From an uncultured Elioraea sp. (GTDB lineage: Bacteria; Pseudomonadota; Alphaproteobacteria; Acetobacterales; Acetobacteraceae): DNA of 5,605 nucleotides. Location of the stretch: the NCBI GenBank assembly GCA_937995555.1, contig CALKJX010000185.1, forward strand, positions 1 to 5,605, in the 5' to 3' direction. Below the pieces are notes generated by a model. It was not told where the DNA came from. It saw nothing but the letters and a program-made list of their open reading frames with translations, and searched no databases. The position numbers were made by a program, and so were the translations under genes. Below are positions 1 to 5,196 of this stretch, piece by piece. How positions within the stretch are numbered: position 1 is the stretch's first letter; each line of letters begins with the position of its first letter.

Positions 1-519
1 CGCGGTGGTGACGACGCTGTCGGGCTCGGCGCGGCCCTGCAGCCGCGCGGCGAGATTGGGCGCATCGCCGACGATGTCGGCCTCGGCGCGCGGATCGTGC
101 GCGCCGAGCCGTCCGACCACGACGATCCCGGCGTCGATGCCGATCCGTACCGAAATGCGCTGGCCCTGCGCGAGCCCTGCCGCGTTCAGCGCATCGACGG
201 CGTCGAGCACCGCGAGGCAGCCCGAGATCGCGCGCGCGGTGTCGTCCTCGCGCGCGCGCGGGAAGCCCCAATAGGCGAGGATGCCGTCGCCGAGGAAGCG
301 GGCGATGTAGCCACCATGCGCCTCGATGGCGGCACCGGCCGCGCGCCGGTAGGCGACGATCACTTCGCTCATGTCCTCGGGGTCGAGCATGGCAGCAAGC
401 CGCGACGAGCCGACCATGTCGATGAACGCGACCGTCACCTGACGCCGCTCGGCCTCGTCCTGCGGCAGCCAGGCGCAGCCTGCGGTGAGGCCGACGGAGG
501 AGGGGCGGTCCGAGGTCAT
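1..519 (-). CDS. Class III adenylate/guanylate cyclase, N-terminal catalytic domain (partial, runs off left edge)
   Basis: Reading the minus strand from ATG at 519-517, 173 codons stay open to the window edge. After a short N-terminal tail of about 24 residues comes a class III nucleotide cyclase domain, which converts ATP (or GTP) to the cyclic nucleotide. Visible motifs are RRQVTVAFIDMVGSS (metal Asp at residue 34), RFLGDGILAYWGFP (second metal Asp at 78), and ADIVGDAPNLAARLQ, with Asp148 in the base-recognition position and Asn155/Arg159 in the transition-state positions. The base-specifying Lys expected four residues before the second metal Asp is Arg74. The GDGILAYWGFPRAREDD stretch is typical of soluble cyclases in which the catalytic domain is followed by an AAA-type ATPase module and TPR repeats, so several hundred more residues probably lie beyond position 1. 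No signal peptide or membrane segment is seen. No good Shine-Dalgarno precedes the ATG, so the start is probable rather than certain. A CRP-type palindrome sits eight bases upstream. Confidence 0.9.
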   Translation of the reverse strand, partial: MTSDRPSSVGLTAGCAWLPQDEAERRQVTVAFIDMVGSSRLAAMLDPEDMSEVIVAYRRAAGAAIEAHGGYIARFLGDGILAYWGFPRAREDDTARAISGCLAVLDAVDALNAAGLAQGQRISVRIGIDAGIVVVGRLGAHDPRAEADIVGDAPNLAARLQGRAEPDSVVTTA

Positions 520-551
520 CGGTGCGATGTGATCCAGATCACACTGGCCAT
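516..551 (-). CDS. Possible 11-codon leader ORF overlapping the cyclase start
   Basis: On the minus strand an ATG at 551-549 opens a short frame, MASVIWITSHR, whose TGA at 518-516 overlaps the cyclase ATG (519-517) as ATGA. A purine-rich AAGG lies roughly a dozen bases before this ATG, whereas the cyclase ATG has no clear ribosome binding site of its own. Translational coupling from this leader is therefore possible. The CRP-type palindrome lies entirely inside the frame. At this length the arrangement could easily be chance. Confidence 0.2.
   Translation of the reverse strand: MASVIWITSHR
528..543. promoter_or_regulatory. CRP-type operator, perfect TGTGA-N6-TCACA palindrome
   Basis: The bases TGTGATCCAGATCACA match the 16-bp cAMP receptor protein consensus exactly. 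The arms TGTGATC and GATCACA are perfectly complementary around a 2-bp centre. The site lies between two divergent genes, with its near edge eight bases upstream of the adenylate cyclase ATG. On the cyclase side that position would hinder transcription or early elongation, suggesting cAMP feedback repression. On the plus-strand side it lies about 155 bp before the protease GTG and could activate. The motif is seen directly. The regulator's identity and direction of effect are inferred. Confidence 0.72.
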
Positions 552-563
552 GGTCGCGCAACC

Positions 564-577
564 TTAGCGTCGCGCCG
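564..577 (+). promoter_or_regulatory. Possible class II CRP-dependent promoter for the protease operon
   Basis: If the palindrome centred at 535.5 occupied the classic -41.5 position, transcription would begin near 577 and the -10 hexamer would fall at 565-570. The bases there are TAGCGT, keeping the first T, second A and last T of the bacterial -10 consensus but otherwise weak. No good -35 is seen, as expected for an activator-dependent promoter. The case rests on spacing alone. Confidence 0.25.
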
Positions 578-674
578 GGCCGTCATCCGGTGTCGCCGCT
601 CTCGCCCCGGAAGCGTGGATCGACACGCCCGCCTGGACGGAGCAGCATCGTGCCGCATGGGCCGGGTTCAGGCC

Positions 675-680
675 AGGGGG
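675..680 (+). promoter_or_regulatory. Ribosome binding site supporting the GTG start of the S8 protease
   Basis: AGGGGG lies ten bases before the GTG at 691, which is the first usable start in its frame. This spacing decides in favour of the GTG start over any internal ATG. Confidence 0.55.
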
Positions 681-690
681 ATCGCCAGGC

Positions 691-2760
691 GTGACCGACG
701 ACATCGTCAAGCTGCCTTCCGAGGCCGCGCTCACGCCCGGCCTGCAGATCGATCCGCATGTGCTGCACGACATGCTGCGCCGGCGCCGCACGCGCCGGCG
801 ACGCTGGATCGCCGAGGTGGCCGACCCGGCGGCCGCCAAACGGAAGATCGCGGCGCTCGGCGCGCGGCTGCGCGGACGGCGCTGGCAGGCCGAGCTGAGG
901 CTCGATCGCGGCGAGGACGCCCGCGCGCAGATCGCCGAGGTGGCGCGCGAGGCGGGTGGCGAGCTGGTCGCGCTGCGCGAGCCGCGTCCGGTCGCCCCGC
1001 CGCAGGAAGGCCGTCCGCGGCCGGCCACGATCCTGCCGCGCGGCGCCTGGTTCCCCCAGCGTGTGCCGGGGCATGACGGCACGGGGATCGCGATCGGCGT
1101 GGTCGATTTCGGATTCCGATACGATCATAAGACGTTCCAAGGGCGAGACGGGCGCTCGCGCATCGCCTGGCTCTGGGACCAGAACCCGCCGGGCCGCGGC
1201 CCGGACCCGCTCGACGGGATCCCCGATCATCCGTTCAGCGCCGGCTATGGCGTCGTGCACAGCCGCGCCGAGATCGACCACTGGCTCGCCACGGGCGTCG
1301 CGCCCTACAACCCCGAGGCCGACTACTACGATCCGGCGCTGCTGAAGCTCGGTTTGCACGGCACCCATGTCGCCTCGCTCGCCGCCGGCTCGCCCTTCAA
1401 GGTGATCGATGCGCGCGGTGAAGAACGCATGTTCGTCGGCGTCGCCCCGGGCGCGGACCTCTATCTGGTGCAGCTCGGGGTCAGGCGGTCCGACTTCGCC
1501 GAACCCTCCGTGCCTGCCTCTCTCGGGGGCATCACCGCGCCGCCCGCGCCGCGCGCGCTCAGCGACAACACGCGGCTCTGCGACGCCGTGCACTGGATCA
1601 TCGCGCGCGCGATCGCCGATGGCCGCCGCGGCTTGGTGATCAATCTCAGCCTCGCCACCCATGCCGGCGCGCATGACGGCCGTTCGATGGTGGAGAGCGA
1701 GATCGACCGGCTGATCGAGGCGGTCGAGCACGGCGGCGCGTCGATGCCGATGATCGCGGTGGTGATCTGCGCCGGCAACGCGGGCGATGCGCGCGCGCAT
1801 GCGGCCGTCCCGCTCGAGCCGGGCGGGCGTGGCAGTTTCGGCTGGGAGATCCAGCCGTTCGACGAGGACCTCTCCGAGATCGAGCTGTGGCACGACCCGA
1901 CCGCGAGCATCGAGGTCACGCTGCACGCGCCGCCGCACCTGGCGCGTGTCGGCTTCGGCCCCTGGCCGCTGGTGCCCACGGACGGCGTGCCGGGCCGCTG
2001 GCTGCGCGGCCCCGAGCCCGAGCGCGCCGCCTTCGGCTGGTGGAGCAACACCCGCCACCACGGCAACGCGCGGCCCGCCTGCATCGGCGTGCGGATCGAT
2101 CCGGGCCTGGACAACGACTGGGACCGGGCGCGCCGGCTGAACGGCGTGTGGACCTTCGCGCTGCGCCACGCCGGCGGCCCACCGGCCGAGCTCCACGCCT
2201 GGGTCGAGCGCGAATACGGCCCTGCACCCGCGCGCATCGCCCCGCCGCCCTCGGCCCTGCGCGCCGCCTATGCCCGTTCGACGCTCGGTTCGCTCTGCTG
2301 CGGCCGGCACAGCATCGTCGTCGGCGCGGCCTTCCAGGCGCCGACCTCGCGGCTCGGCTTCCGCCCATCGGCGAACTCGGGCGCAGGCCCGCGGCCCTGG
2401 CAGCCGCCGCCGCTCGATTGGTCGGAGACCGACGATCCGGTGCGCCCGCATCTCTGCGCGGTCGGCGTCGCCGCCGTCGGAGCCGGCGGACGGGGGCGCG
2501 ACGATGCCGCGGTGATGGACGGCACGAGCCAGGCGGCGCCCCAGGTCGCCGGCGCGCTCGCGCTGATGATGCAGGCGGTGCCGGCAGGCCGGCGGCTCTC
2601 GGCGCACGCGCTCCGCGCCGCCCTCGTCGCCGCGGCGCGCGCGCGGCCGCTCCACGATCCGGCTGACCGCAGCGACCCGGTCGCCGCCGACCGCGCCGGC
2701 GCCGGATTGCTGAATGCCGAGGGCGCGGTCGCGCTCGCGGCAGGCGCCGTCGGCGCATGA
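691..2760 (+). CDS. Subtilisin-family (S8) serine protease, cytoplasmic, with a large insertion domain
   Basis: This 689-residue protein carries a complete S8 catalytic triad: Asp139 in GIAIGVVDFGF, His223 in HGTHVAS and Ser613 in DGTSQAAPQVAGA. The oxyanion Asn is Asn363 in ICAGNAGD. There is no signal peptide or membrane helix, so it should act in the cytoplasm. Residues 1-125 precede the catalytic domain, include an arginine-rich patch at 30-38 (eight Arg of nine residues), and may be a propeptide or docking region. Between Asn363 and Ser613 lie 250 residues, against about 65 in subtilisin. The extra part, roughly 365-530, is beta-rich (patterns such as IELWHDPTASIEVTLHAPP and GVWTFALRHAGG) and resembles the jelly-roll insert of clostridial Csp-type subtilases. 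The stop overlaps the radical SAM start by ATGA, so the two are translationally coupled. The likely role is processing the product of the neighbouring maturation genes. The protease call is firm; the substrate is unknown. Confidence 0.93.
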   Translation: MTDDIVKLPSEAALTPGLQIDPHVLHDMLRRRRTRRRRWIAEVADPAAAKRKIAALGARLRGRRWQAELRLDRGEDARAQIAEVAREAGGELVALREPRPVAPPQEGRPRPATILPRGAWFPQRVPGHDGTGIAIGVVDFGFRYDHKTFQGRDGRSRIAWLWDQNPPGRGPDPLDGIPDHPFSAGYGVVHSRAEIDHWLATGVAPYNPEADYYDPALLKLGLHGTHVASLAAGSPFKVIDARGEERMFVGVAPGADLYLVQLGVRRSDFAEPSVPASLGGITAPPAPRALSDNTRLCDAVHWIIARAIADGRRGLVINLSLATHAGAHDGRSMVESEIDRLIEAVEHGGASMPMIAVVICAGNAGDARAHAAVPLEPGGRGSFGWEIQPFDEDLSEIELWHDPTASIEVTLHAPPHLARVGFGPWPLVPTDGVPGRWLRGPEPERAAFGWWSNTRHHGNARPACIGVRIDPGLDNDWDRARRLNGVWTFALRHAGGPPAELHAWVEREYGPAPARIAPPPSALRAAYARSTLGSLCCGRHSIVVGAAFQAPTSRLGFRPSANSGAGPRPWQPPPLDWSETDDPVRPHLCAVGVAAVGAGGRGRDDAAVMDGTSQAAPQVAGALALMMQAVPAGRRLSAHALRAALVAAARARPLHDPADRSDPVAADRAGAGLLNAEGAVALAAGAVGA

Positions 2761-3782
2761 GCACACCAGGCGAGGTCAGCGGCACGCCCTGGATGGCGCG
2801 GCCGATGAAGCTCACGCTGTGCCTCACCGCGCGCTGCCCGCTCGATTGCCGCGCCTGCTATGCCGATTGCGGCGCGCGCCCGGCCGCCGACGAACTCGAC
2901 ACCGCGACCTGGCTCCGGCTGATCGACGAGCTCGCCGCGAACGGCGTGATCAACGTGTTCGTCGAGGGGGGCGAGCCGCTTGCGCGCGACGATGCCGCAG
3001 CGATCCTCGCGCACGCCGCGGCGCGGATGTTCACGACGCTGCGCACCCATGCGGTCACGATCGACGACGCAACCGCCGCACGGCTCGCCGACCTCGGCAT
3101 CGGCCGTGTGTACGTCGATCTGATGGGCGCCGAGGCGGCGACCCATGACGCGATGGTCGGCGCGCCGGGCAGCTTCGCGGCGGCGATCGACGGGATCGCC
3201 GCACTCCGCCGTCATGGCGTGCCGGTCTCGCTGCTGGTGATCCTGTGCCGGCCGAATGTGGCCGAGCTGCGCGCACTGGCGCGGCTGGCTGCCGCCGTCG
3301 GCGCCGATGAGTTCGGTGTGCTGCGGCTCTATCCGCTGGGCCGGGCACGGCGGGCGTGGTCCACGCTCGCGCTGGCGCTCGACGAGCAGATGGCGGCGCT
3401 GGCCGGGCTCGCCGCCGATCTGCCCGCAGGGCTCAGGCTGATGCAATCCTGGCACCCGAACGACGCCAATTGCTGCTGGCAGAACGCCGCGATCGACCCC
3501 TATGGCCACGCGATCGGCTGCCCGTATCTGCGCGACTACGTCGATTACGGCGACCTGCGCACCACGCCCTGGCTCGAGACCTGGAACCATCCGCTGTATC
3601 GGCGCTTGCGCGCGGGCAGGGTGGACGGGCATTGTCCCGACTGCGCATCGAGCCAGCTCACCCGCGGCGGTTGCCGCTCCACCGCCTATGCCTTCCATGG
3701 GCGCTGGGATGCGCCCGATCCGTTCTGCGTCACGATGAACAAGGGAACCGACCTGCGTGTTCTGCCCGACCGACCGCTTTGA
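2757..3782 (+). CDS. Radical SAM/SPASM-type maturase
   Basis: This 341-residue protein binds the radical SAM [4Fe-4S] cluster through CX3CX2C at Cys27, Cys31 and Cys34 (CPLDCRAC). EGGEPL at 70-75 is the SAM-binding GGEP motif. The C-terminal part carries a SPASM-like auxiliary cluster region: Cys240 and Cys255 form an exact CX9GX4C, followed by Cys293, Cys296, Cys306 and Cys324, the last in a DPFC context. In the canonical CX2CX5CX3C segment the third Cys position is Thr302. SPASM enzymes typically install C-C or thioether links, or other radical modifications, on ribosomal peptides. The ATG lies in ATGA with the protease stop. The next gene, a PqqD-like partner, begins 26 bases before this stop, supporting joint action as in PqqE/PqqD. 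Heme- or cofactor-type SPASM chemistry is an alternative. The family call is firm; the reaction is not known. Confidence 0.92.
   Translation: MSTPGEVSGTPWMARPMKLTLCLTARCPLDCRACYADCGARPAADELDTATWLRLIDELAANGVINVFVEGGEPLARDDAAAILAHAAARMFTTLRTHAVTIDDATAARLADLGIGRVYVDLMGAEAATHDAMVGAPGSFAAAIDGIAALRRHGVPVSLLVILCRPNVAELRALARLAAAVGADEFGVLRLYPLGRARRAWSTLALALDEQMAALAGLAADLPAGLRLMQSWHPNDANCCWQNAAIDPYGHAIGCPYLRDYVDYGDLRTTPWLETWNHPLYRRLRAGRVDGHCPDCASSQLTRGGCRSTAYAFHGRWDAPDPFCVTMNKGTDLRVLPDRPL
3741..3746 (+). promoter_or_regulatory. Ribosome binding site for the PqqD-like gene, inside the radical SAM gene
   Basis: AAGGGA lies ten bases before GTG at 3757, within the last codons of the radical SAM gene. It supports the overlapping GTG start over later in-frame codons. 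Confidence 0.5.
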
Positions 3783-4056
3783 GCGTGCCCCGGGCGTGGT
3801 GCTGCGGCCGATGCCCGAATGGGGGTGCGCCTATGCCTACACGCCGCGCCGGCCCGCCCTGACCGAGCTCAACACCACGACCTGGCTGATCGCCACGCTC
3901 TGCGACGGTGCCACACTCGCCGAGCTCGAGGAGGAATTCGCCGACACCGTGCGGCGCGTCGCCGGCGACAACGCCGCCCGCGACACGCTGCACCGGGGCC
4001 TCGCCATGCTGGTCGAGGCCGGAATCATCGCCCGAACCGAGGATGCCGCGCCATGA
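3757..4056 (+). CDS. PqqD-like peptide-binding (RRE) protein
   Basis: This 99-residue protein has the layout of PqqD-family winged-helix proteins. An N-terminal beta part carries RFERAPGVVLRPMPEWG (residues 7-23). It is followed by LTELNTTTWLIATLCDGATLAELEEEF (residues 35-61), which is the family's 'LN...I..L.DG.T..EL' helix pattern. The protein ends with a helix and LVEAGIIAR (residues 85-93). PqqD-like domains (RiPP recognition elements) bind the leader of a precursor peptide and deliver it to the partner radical SAM enzyme. The gene overlaps the radical SAM gene by 26 bases and its stop overlaps the next ATG as ATGA, so stoichiometric co-production is likely. It is a stand-alone domain rather than a fusion. 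The family call rests on pattern recognition. The role is inferred from PqqD and the neighbouring gene. Confidence 0.82.
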   Translation: MFCPTDRFERAPGVVLRPMPEWGCAYAYTPRRPALTELNTTTWLIATLCDGATLAELEEEFADTVRRVAGDNAARDTLHRGLAMLVEAGIIARTEDAAP

Positions 4057-4628
4057 GCAACCGAACTCGCACCTTGTTGTATCTCCGCGCCCTGATCGAT
4101 GCCGACCGTACGCTGGATGAGCCTCGGCTGGAGCCGGTGCGCCTGCATGTGCGCACCGCAGGCAGCATCCCGCCCAAGGCGGTGATGGCGGCCGCGGGCT
4201 ACATCGTCGTGGTCTGGACGTGGCGGACGAAGCCCGAGGTCACCCGCGCCGAGATCGAGCAATGGGAACTCGGACATGCGGCGGAACTGGACGTCGCCGA
4301 GAACGCGGCGCAGCCGATGACCGAGATCGGAGGCGCCAGCATCACCGATGCCGAGACTGGGACGGTCCCGTCGCGGCCCATGCTTGCCTATCACGGCACG
4401 GTGCTGGCGCGGCGCAGCGTGTTCGCCCCCCCCGGGCGTACCGTGCAGACGCTCTGGGGCGCCTGGGGCGAGGGGCGGCAGTGGCTCGAGGCTGTGCTCA
4501 GCCGGGCGCCGGACACGATCGAACCCGAGTGGCTGCAACCGGTCGCCCGGACCATCGTAACGCTGCGCTCCGAGCTCATGGATGGCGAGCCGGAGGTGAC
4601 CGTGATCGATCCGTCTCTGCCGCTCTAG
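4053..4628 (+). CDS. Unrecognised 191-residue protein, last gene of the operon; candidate substrate or partner
   Basis: I do not recognise this family. The ATG overlaps the PqqD-like stop (ATGA) and GAGGA at 4039-4043 is a reasonable ribosome binding site. The protein has no cysteine, seven tryptophans (residues 55, 57, 71, 135, 138, 144, 160), no signal peptide and no clear membrane helix. It has an N-terminal helical start (LLYLRALIDADRT), a probable beta strand at GYIVVVWTW (49-57), an acidic helix around 62-86, a Gly/Thr/Ser-rich stretch near 90-108 (EIGGASITDAETGTV) and a helical C-terminal third. Lack of Cys excludes it as a thioether (sactipeptide) substrate, but C-C crosslinking would remain possible. 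It could equally be a regulator, chaperone or scaffold. The TAG stop coincides with the border of an IS remnant, so the natural C-terminus may have been altered. The coding call is supported by the coupled start and an uninterrupted GC-biased frame. Confidence 0.75.
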   Translation: MSNRTRTLLYLRALIDADRTLDEPRLEPVRLHVRTAGSIPPKAVMAAAGYIVVVWTWRTKPEVTRAEIEQWELGHAAELDVAENAAQPMTEIGGASITDAETGTVPSRPMLAYHGTVLARRSVFAPPGRTVQTLWGAWGEGRQWLEAVLSRAPDTIEPEWLQPVARTIVTLRSELMDGEPEVTVIDPSLPL

Positions 4629-4648
4629 GCTGTGGACTGACCTGAACC
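4629..4648. repeat. Probable surviving terminal end of the IS remnant
   Basis: The transposase remnant's 3' end runs into this stretch, which begins GCTGTGGACTGACC and abuts CTAG at 4625-4628. That fits an IS5-family terminal inverted repeat next to a TA/CTAG-type target. No matching inverted copy is found near 5150-5200, so the other end appears deleted. Confidence 0.4.
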
Positions 4649-5150
4649 ACGAGGTGATGGCTGCGGCGAGGCGGATGCCTGCGAGGAAGTTCCGGGCGGT
4701 CCTGTCGCAGCGGGTGGCGATGGCGCGCCGGTCTTCCAGGCCGCGGAAGGCGCGCGCGATGATGTCGTGCTGTCGACAGGCGACGGGATCGAAGGCCGGG
4801 CGGTTGGTGGGGGTCGGCATTGGCGGGGTGACGACGCTGGTGGCCTGCACGGCGAGGAGGCGGCGCAGGTCGTTGGCGTGGCAGGCTTTGCCGCCGATCA
4901 GGCATGCCGGGGCGGCGACCGCTGCCGGCAAGCGCCGCGCGCCATGGATGTCGCGGGTCTGGCCCGGTGTCAGGAGCAACGCGAAGAGCCGGCCGTCGTG
5001 GTCGGCGAGCGCGCGCATCTCGGTCGTGCGTCCAGCGCGCGAGTGGCCGATCGCCCGGTCCTGCTTCCCCCTTGTGCTCCTGCCGCGCAGCGCTGTGCCC
5101 GCACCGTGGTGCTGTCCACGGTGCCGTCCGCGGACGCCACCTCGTCGCAC
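4629..5150 (-). pseudogene. Decayed IS5-family (IS427-like) DDE transposase fragment
   Basis: Minus-strand translation shows the classic C-terminal half of an IS5-family transposase: KQDRAIGHSRAG, then ALADHDGRLFALLLTPGQT, PPMPTPTNRPAFDPVACRQ and TARNFLAGIRLAAAITSWF. The first catalytic Asp survives in VDSTTVRAQ (codon at 5116-5114), but in a different frame from the rest. A single-base loss in the C-run at 5067-5071 would explain the shift. The second catalytic Asp, expected in ADKAYD, is Gly (LIGGKACHA), and the catalytic Glu of IIERAF is Ala (codon at 4757-4755). Everything upstream of the DST motif is missing, as is the stop expected after ITSWF. This is an inactive remnant. Some IS427-group elements may use programmed frameshifting, but the lost catalytic residues rule out an active enzyme. 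This fragment accounts for nearly all of the stretch between the operon and the TenA gene. Confidence 0.85.
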
Positions 5151-5158
5151 GAGAAACC

Positions 5159-5189
5159 CGGCTACGGGGATGAAGTCGTCACGTAGCCG
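5159..5189 (-). terminator. Hairpin downstream of the TenA gene, possible weak terminator
   Basis: CGGCTACG at 5159-5166 and CGTAGCCG at 5182-5189 form a perfect 8-bp stem with a 15-base loop, starting eight bases past the minus-strand TenA stop. On that strand the stem is followed by GGTTTCTCG, which has only a short T tract, so intrinsic termination would be weak. No T-rich tail follows on the plus strand. Confidence 0.35.
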
Positions 5190-5196
5190 CGCAGCG

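Noticed and set aside
248..262. CG dinucleotide repeat run
   Set aside because: It encodes ordinary Arg/Ala codons in the cyclase (PRARED region). It reflects codon bias and is not a repeat element.
97..567. Plus-strand frames over the cyclase
   Set aside because: Their translations have no domain signature, and the minus strand shows clear class III cyclase motifs across the same bases.
550..567. Five-codon plus-strand frame MVAQP in the divergent intergenic region, considered as a precursor peptide
   Set aside because: It is too short for a leader and core and has no ribosome binding site.
583..2766. Long minus-strand open frame (727 codons) opposite the S8 protease
   Set aside because: It is a shadow of the GC-biased protease gene. 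Its translation is Arg/Ala/Gly-rich with no recognisable domain, while the plus strand has a complete catalytic triad.
2268..3698. Minus-strand 476-codon frame opposite the radical SAM gene
   Set aside because: It is antisense to clear radical SAM/SPASM motifs and has low-complexity composition.
3819..4052. Upstream extension of the 191-residue protein using a start at 3819
   Set aside because: The added residues overlap the PqqD-like gene almost completely and are Arg-rich shadow sequence. The ATG at 4053 has a ribosome binding site and an ATGA overlap.
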